Origin: Glycomyces luteolus
GTDB taxonomy: Bacteria; Actinomycetota; Actinomycetes; Mycobacteriales; Micromonosporaceae
Assembly (NCBI RefSeq): GCF_027622875.1
Contig: NZ_JAPZVP010000002.1
Coordinates: 360,527 to 424,526 of the forward strand
Reading direction: 5' to 3'
DNA length: 64,000 nucleotides
Positions 7,837 to 16,887 of the stretch are shown piece after piece; the first letter of the stretch is position 1; each line of letters starts with the position of its first letter. Both the position numbers and the translations under genes were made by a program. The notes beneath the pieces are model-generated. The model saw only the letters and a list, made by a program, of their open reading frames with translations. It was not told the origin of the DNA and ran no database searches.

Positions 7837-9128
7837 TACCCGTCCTCCCTTGTGTGCACGACCGCGGCCCGCAGCGATCCCGCCGCCAGCCGCACTTCGA
7901 TGGCCTCTCCGGCGGCCGCCGCTTCCCGCAGCACCGCCCCCGACTCGGTGTCGGTGACGATCGCGTAGCCCCGGTCGAGTGTGGACTGCGGCGACAGCGT
8001 GCGCAGCCGCGCCCGCAGGTGCTCCAGATCGTCGGTCGACCGCTCGAGCCGCGAATCCACCCGCGACCGCATCCGGTGCGTCAGGTTCGCGACCGCCTCG
8101 CTCCGCGTCTCGAGCATCGTCTCGGGTCTGGCCAGGACCGGGCGGGCTCGCATGGCCGCCAAGGCGTCCGACTGGTGGGTCAGCATCGCGTTCAGCGCCT
8201 GCCGCAGCCGGGTGCGGCAGATGTTCAGTCCGCGCTGCTCCTCGGCGAGGTCGGGGACGACCTTCTTCCCGGCCTCGGTGGGGGTCGAGGCGCGCCAGTC
8301 GGCCACGTAGTCGAGGATCGGCGTATCCGGTTCGTGCCCGATCGCGGAGATCACGGGCGTCACGGCCTCGGCGACCGCGCGGCACAGCGTCTCGTCTGAG
8401 AACGGCAGCAGGTCCTCCATCGAACCGCCGCCGCGGGCGATCACGATGACCTCGATGTCGGGGTCCCGGTCGAGCTCGGCCAGCGCCGCGCACACTTCGG
8501 CGACCGCGCGCGGGCCCTGGACGGCGACCTCGCGGACCTCGAAGTCGGCGGCCGGGAGGCGCGCCTGGGCGTTTTTCAGCACGTCCCGCATCGCGTCGGA
8601 GGCGCGGCCGGTGATGAGCCCGATCCGGTAGGGCAGGAACGGGAGCGGCTTCTTGCGCTCGGCCGCGAACAGGCCCTCGGCGGCGAGCAGCTTCTTGAGG
8701 CGTTCGAGGCGGGCGAGGAGCTCGCCGAGCCCGACCTGCCGGATCTCGCGCACATGCAGCGAGAGCGAGCCGTTCTTGTCCCACCACTGGGCCTGGGCGC
8801 GGATGACGACCTGCGCGCCGTCGCGCAGCGGCGGGTCGCAGGCGGCGACGGCGCCGGTGAAGTCGACGACCCGCATCGAGACCTCGGCGGACGGGTCGCG
8901 CAGCGTCAGGTAGACGGTGCGGCCGCGGTGGCTGATCTCGGTGATCTGGCCCTCGGTCCACACCTCGCCGAGGCGGGCGAGCCAGTCGCCGATCTTCTTC
9001 GAGACCACCCTCAGCGGCCACGGGTTCTCGGCGCTCATCGGCGCGCCCGGGCCGGTGGCGGGTCCGGGGCGGCCAGGGTCACTGCGGCCGGCGGTGCTGC
9101 CGGTGGCGCTGCTCGCTGCGTCGGTCAC
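7836..9128 (-). CDS. xseA: Exodeoxyribonuclease VII large subunit
   Basis: The 430-residue protein has an N-terminal OB fold for ssDNA binding (ENPWPLRVVSKKIGDWLARL to about 130), then the catalytic domain with GLITGRASDAMRDVL, VIVIARGGGSMEDLLPFSDE and ISAIGHEPDTPILDYVADWR, and a long helical C-terminal arm that binds XseB. TAGTCT (AGACTA at 9135-9140 on plus) lies six bases before GTG 9128, supporting a leaderless transcript with that GTG, although the conserved domain begins near Met31 (9038). Pairs with xseB and is divergent from ispH. Confidence 0.93.
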   Translation of the reverse strand: MTDAASSATGSTAGRSDPGRPGPATGPGAPMSAENPWPLRVVSKKIGDWLARLGEVWTEGQITEISHRGRTVYLTLRDPSAEVSMRVVDFTGAVAACDPPLRDGAQVVIRAQAQWWDKNGSLSLHVREIRQVGLGELLARLERLKKLLAAEGLFAAERKKPLPFLPYRIGLITGRASDAMRDVLKNAQARLPAADFEVREVAVQGPRAVAEVCAALAELDRDPDIEVIVIARGGGSMEDLLPFSDETLCRAVAEAVTPVISAIGHEPDTPILDYVADWRASTPTEAGKKVVPDLAEEQRGLNICRTRLRQALNAMLTHQSDALAAMRARPVLARPETMLETRSEAVANLTHRMRSRVDSRLERSTDDLEHLRARLRTLSPQSTLDRGYAIVTDTESGAVLREAAAAGEAIEVRLAAGSLRAAVVHTREDG

Positions 9129-9134
9129 GTGGCC

Positions 9135-9178
9135 AGACTAACTGCAGGGTGTGACGAAACCGGGCGGCCGGATACCAT
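9135..9178. promoter_or_regulatory. Divergent leaderless promoters for xseA and ispH
   Basis: On the minus strand TAGTCT (9135-9140) is six bases before GTG 9128 of xseA. On the plus strand TACCAT (9173-9178) is six bases before GTG 9185 of ispH, with TGTGAC at 9150-9155 in the -35 zone (17-base spacer). Each TANNNT is placed so that transcription would begin at the start codon. Confidence 0.55.
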
Positions 9179-9184
9179 CGAGGC

Positions 9185-10147
9185 GTGGCAGACCCGAAGC
9201 GAGTGTTGTTGGCCAAGCCGCGCGGGTACTGCGCGGGCGTGGACCGGGCCGTGGTGACCGTCGAGAAGGCGCTGGAGCTCTACGGCGCTCCGGTGTACGT
9301 GCGCAAGGAGATCGTGCACAACCGGCATGTCGTGGAGACGCTCGCCGGCAAGGGCGCGGTCTTCGTGGAGGAGAACGCGGAGGTGCCGCCGGGGTCGGTG
9401 GTGGTCTTCTCGGCGCACGGCGTGGCGCCCGAGGTGCACGACCAGGCCGCCGAGCGCGGCCTGAAGGCGATCGACGCGACCTGCCCCCTGGTGACCAAGG
9501 TGCACAAGGAGGCGCGGCGGTACGCGGAGGAGGACTTCGACATCCTGCTCATCGGCCATGACGGCCACGAGGAGGTCATCGGCACCTCCGGCGAGGCCCC
9601 CGAGCACATCCAGCTCGTCGACGGGCCGGACTCGGTCGACGGGATCACGATCCGCGACCCGGAGAAAGTGGTGTGGCTCTCGCAGACCACGCTTTCGGTC
9701 GACGAGACCATGGAGACCGTCGACCGGCTCAAGAAGCGCCTGCCGATGCTGCAGAACCCGCCGAGCGACGACATCTGCTACGCGACCCAGAACCGCCAGC
9801 AGGTGGTCAAGGACATCGCGGCGGACTGCGACGTCATGCTCGTGGTCGGGTCCAAGAACTCCTCGAACTCGGTGCGCCTGGTCGAGGTCGCCGTGCAGCA
9901 CGGCGCGAAGACCGGGCACCTGATCGACTTCGCGCACGAGATCGACGAGGCCTGGCTGGAGGGCGCGTCCACTGTGGGCTTGTCTTCGGGTGCCTCGGTG
10001 CCGGACAACCTGGTGCAGGACGTGCTCGCCCACTTGGCCGAGCGCGGTTTCACGAGCGTGGAGGAGTTCGAGCCGGTGACCGAGAAGATCGCCTTCTCCC
10101 TCCCGCGCGAACTCGCCAAGGACCTCAAGGCCGCCGGCCGCGCCTGA
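9185..10147 (+). CDS. ispH: 4-hydroxy-3-methylbut-2-enyl diphosphate reductase
   Basis: The 320-residue protein is IspH, the last enzyme of the MEP isoprenoid pathway, which reduces HMBPP to IPP and DMAPP with a [4Fe-4S] cluster. All three cluster cysteines are visible: Cys16 in PRGYCAGV, Cys100 in DATCPLVTK and Cys199 in [10 protein letters not shown]. The substrate-binding motifs [15 protein letters not shown] and SSNSVRL, and the catalytic Glu in the [15 protein letters not shown] region are present. Start GTG 9185 has no Shine-Dalgarno but a -10 box six bases upstream. Supplies precursors for menaquinone and lipid carriers. Confidence 0.95.
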   Translation: MADPKRVLLAKPRGYCAGVDRAVVTVEKALELYGAPVYVRKEIVHNRHVVETLAGKGAVFVEENAEVPPGSVVVFSAHGVAPEVHDQAAERGLKAIDATCPLVTKVHKEARRYAEEDFDILLIGHDGHEEVIGTSGEAPEHIQLVDGPDSVDGITIRDPEKVVWLSQTTLSVDETMETVDRLKKRLPMLQNPPSDDICYATQNRQQVVKDIAADCDVMLVVGSKNSSNSVRLVEVAVQHGAKTGHLIDFAHEIDEAWLEGASTVGLSSGASVPDNLVQDVLAHLAERGFTSVEEFEPVTEKIAFSLPRELAKDLKAAGRA

Positions 10148-10267
10148 GTGCTCGCGCCCTCTTTCGGGTGACATTTCTCTTTACGACGGTAAGAACAGCG
10201 GTTTCCTGTCGGACCCGCGCGTCACGCTTGTGCAGGGGACGCCCCCCTGGGAGGGCGGGGGACTGCC

Positions 10268-11407
10268 CTAGGGGCGCGCGTCCTCGGCAGCGTCCCACAT
10301 CGGCTTCCGCGTCGGCGTGATCACCGGGGCCGGAGACTCCGGCGGGTCTCCCGCGACCTCGAGCTCGCTGAAGCGCCTCGCGGTCACCAGCAGCCGCGAT
10401 TCGACGCTCGCGACCGCCGCGTTGTACGAGCCCACCGCCGCCTCCAGCGACGAGCCCAGCCGCGAGAAATGCCCCGCCACCGCGCCGAGCCGCTCGTGCA
10501 GTTCCCGCCCCAGCTTGTGCACCTCCTTGGCGTGCAACGCCAAAGCCTCCTGCCGCCACGTGTGCGCCACGGTCCGCAGCAGCGCCATCAGCGTCGCGGG
10601 CGAGGCGATCACGACGCCGCGCGCGAACGCGTCCTCCAAGAGCGCGGGGTCGCCCCGGAGAGCCGCGTCGAGGAACGCGTCGGCGGGCACGAACAGCACC
10701 ACCATCTCCGGCGTGTCCTCGAACGCCCGCCAATACTCCTTACCCGCCAAGGACTCCACGTGCCGCCGGAGGTGCTTCGCGTGCACTCGCAGGAGCTGGT
10801 CCCGCCCCGCTTCGTCCTCGGACTCCAATGCCTGCAGGTACGACTGGAGCGGCGCTTTCGCGTCGACCACCAGGGTCCGGCCGCCTGAAAGCCGCACCAC
10901 CAGGTCGGGGCGCACCCCCCGCCCGTCGACCATGCCCGCGTGCTGCTCGGAGAAGTCGCAGTGCTCGACCATCCCGGCCGCTTCCACGATGCGCCGCAGC
11001 TGCACCTCGCCCCACTGGCCGCGCACCTGCGGCGACCGCAGCGCCCCCAGCAGCCGCCCGGTCTGCTCCCGCAGGTCCTCCGAGGTCTCCGCGACCCCCG
11101 AGAGCTGGATCCGCAACTGCGCGTAAGCGTCCACGCGGGCCCGCTCCACGTCGCCGAGCCGCGTCTCATAACGTGCCAACGTCTCTGCGATCGGCGCGAG
11201 CACCTGGCCCACGGCCTGCCGCGAATGGTCCGTCGCCTCGTACGCGACCGCCTTCAGCGTCGACTCGAGCCGCTGCTCGTTGTCCGCAGCGGCCTCGAGG
11301 CGCGCTTTGGCCGCCGCCAGCTCGGCCGCCTGCCGCGACCGGCCCGCGAACCAGCCGCCGAAAGCGCCCGCGGCCAGGCACACCACCGCCAATAGGACCC
11401 AGGTCAT
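10268..11407 (-). CDS. rmuC: RmuC family DNA recombination/nuclease-like protein
   Basis: The 379-residue protein starts with one TM helix (MTWVLLAVVCLAAGAFGGWFAG), continues with a coiled coil to about residue 120, and then the RmuC core: SPQVRGQWGEVQLRRIVEAAGM, RPDLVVRLSGGRTLVVDAKAPLQSYL, and VLFVPADAFLDAAL. The DAKAP segment is the PD-(D/E)XK-like nuclease motif. RmuC limits recombination at inverted repeats in E. coli; direct biochemical activity is poorly known. TAGACT (AGTCTA at 11415-11420) lies seven bases before ATG 11407: leaderless. It is convergent with ispH; the 120 bp between them hold only a weak GC hairpin near 10236-10262. Confidence 0.9.
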   Translation of the reverse strand: MTWVLLAVVCLAAGAFGGWFAGRSRQAAELAAAKARLEAAADNEQRLESTLKAVAYEATDHSRQAVGQVLAPIAETLARYETRLGDVERARVDAYAQLRIQLSGVAETSEDLREQTGRLLGALRSPQVRGQWGEVQLRRIVEAAGMVEHCDFSEQHAGMVDGRGVRPDLVVRLSGGRTLVVDAKAPLQSYLQALESEDEAGRDQLLRVHAKHLRRHVESLAGKEYWRAFEDTPEMVVLFVPADAFLDAALRGDPALLEDAFARGVVIASPATLMALLRTVAHTWRQEALALHAKEVHKLGRELHERLGAVAGHFSRLGSSLEAAVGSYNAAVASVESRLLVTARRFSELEVAGDPPESPAPVITPTRKPMWDAAEDARP

Positions 11408-11448
11408 ACGGGCCAGTCTAGGCGGGCCGCCGCGGGTACAGTCGGTAC

Positions 11449-12210
11449 ATGGAGCTGTGGTTGACCCTGCTGGTGGTCGCGATCGTCGTCATCTTCTTCG
11501 TGGTGCAATCCAACAAGAAGCGAGCGCAGGCCGAACTCGCGGACGCCGAAGCCGAGGCGAGGCGCCTCTACGAGCGCCTCGGCGGCCAGACCATGAACCT
11601 CGTCGCCCCGGGCGACAATCTCCCCGCAGGTCAGGCCCTCGCCGACGCCGGCGAGCGCTACACCGCCGCGGGCTCCCAGCTCGAATCGGCGCGCACGATC
11701 AACCAGTACCGGCTCGTCGCCGAGACCTCCATCGAAGGCCTGCTCTACGTGCGGGCCGCGCGCACCGCCATGGATCTCGACCCCGGGCCCGAAGTGCCGT
11801 CACTGGTCGGCAAGCGCCGCACCGGCGCGCTCACCGAGCCGGTCAGCGCCGAGGTCGAGGGCCGCACTTACACCGGCTCCCCGGACCCGAGCGACGAGAA
11901 CCGCCACTACTACCCGGGCGGCCGCGTCGACGGCCGTCCCGTGCCCGCCGGCTGGTACAACACGCCCTGGTGGCAGCCCGCGCTCGCGGGCGCGGCCGGC
12001 GTGTTCGTCGGCATGATGGTCTTCGACGCGATGATCGCGCCTGCCTATGCGATGGGCGCCGTCGAAGGCGGCGACCAGAGCGGTGGCGAGGCCGGCGGCG
12101 ATGCCGGTGACGCGGGCGCTGACGGCGGCGACGCCGGCGGCGGCGATTACGGAGGCGGGGACTTCGGCGGCGGCGACTTCGGCGGAGGCGACTTCGGCGG
12201 CTTCGAGTAA
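11449..12210 (+). CDS. Membrane protein with Gly/Asp-rich tail (DUF1542-like)
   Basis: The 253-residue protein has a TM helix at residues 2-20, an acidic coiled coil (KKRAQAELADAEAEARRLYERL), a soluble middle with LVAETSIEGLLYVRAAR and RTYTGSPDPSDENRHYYPGGRV, a second hydrophobic segment at about 178-198, and a low-complexity C-terminus ending in four GGGDF/GGGDY units. Its middle resembles actinobacterial proteins labelled DUF1542, of unknown role. TACAGT at 11437-11442 is six bases before ATG 11449, so the message is probably leaderless; this promoter is back to back with that of rmuC. Confidence 0.7.
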   Translation: MELWLTLLVVAIVVIFFVVQSNKKRAQAELADAEAEARRLYERLGGQTMNLVAPGDNLPAGQALADAGERYTAAGSQLESARTINQYRLVAETSIEGLLYVRAARTAMDLDPGPEVPSLVGKRRTGALTEPVSAEVEGRTYTGSPDPSDENRHYYPGGRVDGRPVPAGWYNTPWWQPALAGAAGVFVGMMVFDAMIAPAYAMGAVEGGDQSGGEAGGDAGDAGADGGDAGGGDYGGGDFGGGDFGGGDFGGFE

Positions 12211-12217
12211 CCAGACC

Positions 12218-12253
12218 GGGCAAGGCCCCTGCCGCGAGGCAGGGGCCTTGCCC
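12218..12253. terminator. Bidirectional hairpin terminator
   Basis: A perfect 16-bp inverted repeat (GGGCAAGGCCCCTGCC and its complement) with a 4-base loop GCGA lies between the convergent ends of the Gly-rich membrane-protein gene (12210) and dgoD (12268). Confidence 0.9.
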
Positions 12254-12267
12254 GTGCGCTTACGGGT

Positions 12268-13413
12268 TCACCACTCGGCGAAGGAGCCGTCCTTGAGGCG
12301 CCAGATCTCGTTGCGCCAGCGGTGGGGGTCCTTGGCGGCCTTGCGGACCGCCGCCTCGTCGATGTCGATGCCCAGGCCGGGTCCGGTCGGGCGCTGCACA
12401 TAGCCGTCCGTGAACGCGAAGACCGCCGGGTCGACCAGGTAGTCGAGGAGGTCGTTGCCCTCGTTGTAGTGGATGCCGAGGCTCTGCTCCTGGATGAGGA
12501 AGTTCGGCGACGCGAAGTCCACCTGCAGGCTCGCTGCGAGCGCGATCGGCCCCAGCGGGCAGTGCGGGGCCAGCGCGACGTCGTAGGCCTCGGCCATGGC
12601 CGCGATGCGGCGGACCTCGGAGATGCCGCCCGCGTGCGAGAGGTCCGGCTGGGCGACGGCGATGCCCGTGGAGAGCACGTCGCGGTAGTCCCAGCGGGAG
12701 TAGAGCCGCTCGCCGGTGGCGATCGGGATCGACGTGCCGGCCGTGACCTGCGCCAGGTCGCGGGAGAACTCCGGCAGGACCGTCTCCTCGACGAACAGCG
12801 GGAACAGCGGCTCCAGCAGCGGCAGCACGCGCCGGGCCATGGCGGTCGAGAAGCGGCCGTGGAAGTCGATCGCGAAGTCGAAGTCGTCGCCGACCGCCGA
12901 GCGCAGCTCCGTGAACTGGTCGACGATCCGGTGCACCTGCCCGGCGGTCTCGATCGGCCCGAGCTGGGCCGAGCCGTTGCATTTGACGGCGTCGAAGCCG
13001 TTCGCCTTGGCGCGCAGGGCGTCCTCGGCGAGGGCCTGCGCGGAGTCGCCGCCGATCCAGGTGTAGACCCGGGCCTTGTCGCGCACGGCGCCGCCGAGCA
13101 GCTCGTACACGGGCACGCCGAGGGCCTTGCCCTTGAGGTCCCACAGGGCCTGGTCGATGCCGGCGACGGCGCTGGAGAGCACGGGCCCGCCGCGGTAGAA
13201 GCCGCCCTTGGTCATGACCTGCCAGTGGTCCTCGATGCGCGAGGCGTCGGTGCCGATGAGCCGGTCCGCGAGCGCTTCGACGACGCTGGCGACCGCTTCG
13301 GCGCGGCCTTCGACGATCGGTTCGCCCCAGCCGACGAGGCCGTCGTCGGTTTCGACGCGGACGAAGAGCCATCGGGGCCGGACGAAGAAGGTCTCGATTC
13401 TGGCGATGTTCAA
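12268..13413 (-). CDS. dgoD: D-galactonate dehydratase (enolase superfamily)
   Basis: The 381-residue protein aligns along its length with E. coli DgoD: WLFVRVETDDGLVGWGEPI, GGFYRGGPVL, AGIDQALWDLKGK, DFHGRFS (first metal ligand Asp and catalytic His region), FVEETV (Glu ligand), GERLYSRWD (Glu ligand), QPDLSHAGGISE, LAPHCPLGPIALAA (catalytic His) and GIHYNEG. It dehydrates D-galactonate to 2-keto-3-deoxygalactonate. The start is TTG 13413 after AGAGG at five bases. It follows an SDR dehydrogenase and a ROK regulator on the same strand, opposite a sugar importer: a De Ley-Doudoroff-type galactose module. Kinase and aldolase genes are not in this cluster. Confidence 0.88.
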   Translation of the reverse strand: MNIARIETFFVRPRWLFVRVETDDGLVGWGEPIVEGRAEAVASVVEALADRLIGTDASRIEDHWQVMTKGGFYRGGPVLSSAVAGIDQALWDLKGKALGVPVYELLGGAVRDKARVYTWIGGDSAQALAEDALRAKANGFDAVKCNGSAQLGPIETAGQVHRIVDQFTELRSAVGDDFDFAIDFHGRFSTAMARRVLPLLEPLFPLFVEETVLPEFSRDLAQVTAGTSIPIATGERLYSRWDYRDVLSTGIAVAQPDLSHAGGISEVRRIAAMAEAYDVALAPHCPLGPIALAASLQVDFASPNFLIQEQSLGIHYNEGNDLLDYLVDPAVFAFTDGYVQRPTGPGLGIDIDEAAVRKAAKDPHRWRNEIWRLKDGSFAEW

Positions 13414-13445
13414 GGGAACCTCTATCTCTTGTGGAGCTTGTGCGG

Positions 13446-14183
13446 TCAGGCGAGCCTGACGAGTCGGCCGCCGTCGACGGGGAGTTCGGCCCCGGTGATG
13501 TAGGCCGCCTCGTCGGAGGCGAGGAAGGCGATCGCGGCGGCGACCTCCTCGGGCCTGCCGAGGCGTCCGGCGAGGGTGCGCCCGGCCTCTTCGGCCTGCC
13601 CCGCGGGGGGCACGGGGTCCCATTGCCGGGTGCGGATGGGGCCGGGCGCGACGGCGTTGACGCGCACGGCCGGGGCGTATTCGACGGCGAGCTGGCGCAC
13701 CAGCGCGCTGAGGCCGCCTTTGGCGGCGGCGTAGGCGGTGAAGCCGGGCATGGACGCGTGGGCGTGGACCGAGGAGACGGCGACGACGGAACCGCATGCG
13801 GCCGTGAGGGGTTCGGCGAGCGCGGCGACGCCGAGGTAGGTGGCCTTGAGGGTCACGTCGAGCACGAGGCCCCAGTCGGCTTCGGGCAGTTCGTGGGCCG
13901 CGCCGTGGCGGAGCGCGTAGGCGTTCGACACGAGGGTGTCGACGTGCCCGTGCTCGTCCATCACCCGCGCGGTGAGGGCGTTCCAGTGCGCGGACTCCGC
14001 GACATCGCAATGGACGAAGTGGACGGTGCCCTCGGTCTCCGCGACGACGTGCGCGCCGGCTTCGCCGTCGATGTCGGCGAGGTACACGACCGCGCCCTCG
14101 CTCGCGAGCCGCTGCACGGTGGCGGCCCCGATGCCCATGGCGCCGCCGGTGACGACAGCGACTTTGCCCTCGAATCGATTCAT
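13446..14183 (-). CDS. SDR-family dehydrogenase, probable sugar 1-dehydrogenase
   Basis: The 245-residue classical SDR has the cofactor motif VVTGGAMGIGAAT, an Asp in LADID favouring NAD, NAY in place of the usual NNAG segment (VSNAYALRHG), the catalytic Ser in VVAVSSVH, and YAAAK for Tyr/Lys. The C-terminal SDEAAYITGAELPVDGG is typical. Placed between a ROK repressor and dgoD, it likely oxidises the sugar (galactose or a related aldose) to its lactone; this assignment rests on context. It follows the ROK gene by 10 bp, so both are probably cotranscribed. Confidence 0.82.
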   Translation of the reverse strand: MNRFEGKVAVVTGGAMGIGAATVQRLASEGAVVYLADIDGEAGAHVVAETEGTVHFVHCDVAESAHWNALTARVMDEHGHVDTLVSNAYALRHGAAHELPEADWGLVLDVTLKATYLGVAALAEPLTAACGSVVAVSSVHAHASMPGFTAYAAAKGGLSALVRQLAVEYAPAVRVNAVAPGPIRTRQWDPVPPAGQAEEAGRTLAGRLGRPEEVAAAIAFLASDEAAYITGAELPVDGGRLVRLA

Positions 14184-14193
14184 GCGGCCGACC

Positions 14194-15429
14194 CTATCGC
14201 CCTATCGGGGCGGGTTCGGCTGGCTTCCGGGCGGGCTCGGTGAGCTCGACGAGCGCGGAGGCGAGGCCGGGGCGTTCGCGCAGGATGAGGGCGGCGCCGC
14301 CGACGGCTCCGGCGCGGGCGCCGAGGTCGAGGGCGGCGGGGACGACGTCGACCTCGCGCACGAGGGTGAGCGCGTACCGGCGGATCGCGGTGCGCAGCGG
14401 GTCGAGGAGCACTTCGCCGGCGCGGGCGAGTTCGCCGCCCACGACGATGCGTTCGGGGTTGAGGAGGTTGCAGAGGCTGGCGAGGACGCGGCCGGTCATC
14501 TGGCCGACGTCGGCGAGCACGCCTTCGCAGGCGCGGTCGCCCGCTGCTGCGGCGGCGAGCACGTCTTCCACGGTCGCCTTGGCGCCCAGGTGAGGTCGCA
14601 GCGCTCCCAGGACGGCGGGGATGCCGGCGTGGAGGACGAGGCAGCCGCGGTTGCCGCACGGGCAGGCCGGTCCGTCCACATTGATCGTGGTATGGCCGAG
14701 TTCCCCGGCGGCGCCGACCGCGCCGCGGAAGACCCGGCCGTCGAGGATGAGCCCGGCGGCGATGCCGTTCGAGAGGCCCACGTACATGAGGTCGCGGATG
14801 CCTCGGCCCGCGCCGCTGTAGGCCTCGGCGACGGCTTCGAGCCGGGTGTTGTTCTCGATGGCGACGGGCAGCCGGAGGCGGCGCTGGAATTCGTCCGCTG
14901 CGTGCACATGGGACCAGGGCTGGTCGGGCAGCGACGTGGAGACGATGCCGGTGGCCTTCTCGATGGGGCCGGGCAGGCCGACGCCCGCGCCCACGATCCG
15001 GCCGCGGTCGAGCCCGTGCTCGGCGATGAGGCGCTCGAGGAGGTCGGCGGCGACGTCGATGCGCTCGGCCCAGCCGAGATCGGGGTCCACCGCTCGCCCG
15101 GCGCCCGCGATCTCGTTGTGCGCCAAGTCGGAGAGGTGCACCCAGACGTGGTCGAAGGTGAAGTCGAGGCCGAGCGCGACGGCGGCGCCGGGGTTGACCG
15201 CGAGGGTCTCCTTGGCGCGGCCGTCGCCGTCGGGGTCGCCGTCCTGCTCGACCACCAGGCCGCGAGCCATCAATTCGGTAACGATGGTCGACACGGTGGT
15301 GCGGGACAGGTCGGCGCGGCGGGCGAGTTCGGCGCGGTGCGTGGGTCCCTTGCGCAGCAAGAGAGTCAGCAGTCGTTCCTGGTTCGCCCGGCGCAGTGAC
15401 TGGAGGGATCCGCTCTTCGTCCGGGGCAT
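14194..15429 (-). CDS. ROK-family transcriptional repressor
   Basis: I start at ATG 15429 (411 aa) rather than 15453 because TATGAT (ATCATA at 15436-15441) lies six bases upstream and TTGACA 19 bases above that, making a leaderless start. An N-terminal winged helix (LLTLLLRKGPTHRAELARRADLSRTTVSTIVTEL) is followed by a ROK sugar-kinase-like domain with the ATP-like loop LGLDFTFDHV, ENNTRLEAVAEA, and the zinc motif GxCxCGxxGC (GPACPCGNRGCL). ROK repressors release DNA when sugar binds. It heads the dgoD operon and faces the ABC importer, with a palindrome in the shared promoter. Confidence 0.88.
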   Translation of the reverse strand: MPRTKSGSLQSLRRANQERLLTLLLRKGPTHRAELARRADLSRTTVSTIVTELMARGLVVEQDGDPDGDGRAKETLAVNPGAAVALGLDFTFDHVWVHLSDLAHNEIAGAGRAVDPDLGWAERIDVAADLLERLIAEHGLDRGRIVGAGVGLPGPIEKATGIVSTSLPDQPWSHVHAADEFQRRLRLPVAIENNTRLEAVAEAYSGAGRGIRDLMYVGLSNGIAAGLILDGRVFRGAVGAAGELGHTTINVDGPACPCGNRGCLVLHAGIPAVLGALRPHLGAKATVEDVLAAAAAGDRACEGVLADVGQMTGRVLASLCNLLNPERIVVGGELARAGEVLLDPLRTAIRRYALTLVREVDVVPAALDLGARAGAVGGAALILRERPGLASALVELTEPARKPAEPAPIGR

Positions 15430-15435
15430 GCGCCG

Positions 15436-15501
15436 ATCATACAGGCCGCTCATAAATCTTTGTCAAGACTATTGACGTACTTATGTGAGCGGAGCTAGCC
15501 T
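15436..15501. promoter_or_regulatory. Divergent promoters and ROK operator candidate
   Basis: Minus strand: TTGACA (15461-15466) and TATGAT (15436-15441), 19-base spacer, drive the ROK gene. Plus strand: TTGACG (15472-15477) and TAGCCT (15496-15501), 18-base spacer, fit the solute-binding-protein gene. The palindrome GTCAA-GACTA-TTGAC (15462-15476) overlaps both -35 boxes, so one bound repressor could block both directions. Confidence 0.6.
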
Positions 15502-15546
15502 TCGTCAACAGACTTTTCGTACCCCTTCCTTGAAAGGCGAAACCCC

Positions 15547-16887
15547 ATGCGTGGATCCCTCGGGACGCCGTTGTCCCGCCGTACCTTGATGCGCGGCTCG
15601 GCCCTCGGAGCGGCGGCGGCAGCCGGTGCCGGAGCCCTTTCCGCTTGCGCCCCTTCGGCAGGAGGGGGCGGCGGCGGCAGCAACACCCTCACGGTCATGG
15701 CGCCGGAGAACGAGATCGACATCAAGGCCGCGGAGCAGGCGCTCGGCCTCAAGATCAAGCGCATCGAGGTCGACACGACCAAGCTCACCGCGATGCTCGC
15801 CAGCGGCACCGCCCCGGACCTGGTCCGCGGCCTCGGCGCCGTCGAGACGCCCTACATCGTCGCCCGCGACCTGGCGCTCCCCCTCGACGACTACTTCGCC
15901 TCGAGCGAACTGCTCAAAGAGGACGACATCGACCCGATCAACGACGTGTGGCGCTACGACGGCAGCGTGCAGGGCCAGGGCCCGCGCTACGGCCTCGCGA
16001 AGGACTACTCCCAGGACGCCATGTTCTGGTACAACACCGCGCTCTTGGACGCCGCGGGCGTCGCCTACCCGTCCGACACCGAGCCCGTCACCTTCGACCA
16101 GTGGCTCGACATGGGCAAGGAACTCACCCAGAAGGACGGCGACACCACCACCGTCTACGGGCTCTCCGCGGGCGGCCTGGGCCTGTTCATCAGCCTGGCC
16201 AACATGACCGCCACGGCGGGCGGCAGCCTGTTCGCCGAGGATCTGGCCACTGTGGACTTCTCCTCGCCCGAGGCCCAGAAGGCCCTCTCCTGGTACCTCG
16301 AGTACGCCCGCGCCCGCGTCGGCTTCAGCCCCGTCGAGCCCAACGCCGACGGCTGGGACTGGCCCCCGTACCAGACCTCCCGCCTCGCCATGTCCTGGTC
16401 CGGCTACTGGTTCGGCGGCGCGATCGCCGCCGAGGCCGCGCTCGCCGAGACCTCGCGCCTGGCCCCCGCGCCGACCATGGGCTCCGAGCGCATCAGCGCC
16501 TGCTTCGGCGCCACCGGGTACTGGATCCCCAAGGCCTCCAAGAACCACGACAACGCCTGGAAGCTCTTCGAGTGGTTCATGGGCGGCCAGCCCGCCAAGG
16601 ACCGCGCCGTCGGCGGCTGGGGCATGCCGAGCCTCCTCTCGCTGCGCGCCGACCTGCCCACGGGCACGCCCGCCCAGGAGCAGGCGCTCGCCGTCCAGGA
16701 GGCCGAGGCGGACTACTTCAAGGTCCTGTCGTTCTCCCCGTACGTCAAGGTCGAGGCGCTCGACGCGGTGCTCAACCAGTACCTGCCCGACGCGATCAAC
16801 GGCGACGCGACCGCCGCGTCGCTCGGCGACACCCTCCAGACCGACATGAACGCCCTGCTCGCCGAAGGCAAGGAGCTGGTCAAGTGA
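15547..16887 (+). CDS. Sugar ABC transporter substrate-binding lipoprotein (Tat signal)
   Basis: The 446-residue protein begins with a twin-arginine lipoprotein signal: SRRTLMRG, an Ala-rich core, then LSAC with Cys34 as the lipidation site and a Gly-rich linker. The rest is a family-1 (MalE-like) sugar-binding fold with FWYNTALLDAAG, PVTFDQWLDMGKEL and GATGYWIPKASKN, the last being a common hinge segment. GAAAGG precedes the ATG. It overlaps the first permease gene by four bases. Ligand is probably galactose, galactonate or a galactoside, from the neighbouring dgoD. Confidence 0.9.
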   Translation: MRGSLGTPLSRRTLMRGSALGAAAAAGAGALSACAPSAGGGGGGSNTLTVMAPENEIDIKAAEQALGLKIKRIEVDTTKLTAMLASGTAPDLVRGLGAVETPYIVARDLALPLDDYFASSELLKEDDIDPINDVWRYDGSVQGQGPRYGLAKDYSQDAMFWYNTALLDAAGVAYPSDTEPVTFDQWLDMGKELTQKDGDTTTVYGLSAGGLGLFISLANMTATAGGSLFAEDLATVDFSSPEAQKALSWYLEYARARVGFSPVEPNADGWDWPPYQTSRLAMSWSGYWFGGAIAAEAALAETSRLAPAPTMGSERISACFGATGYWIPKASKNHDNAWKLFEWFMGGQPAKDRAVGGWGMPSLLSLRADLPTGTPAQEQALAVQEAEADYFKVLSFSPYVKVEALDAVLNQYLPDAINGDATAASLGDTLQTDMNALLAEGKELVK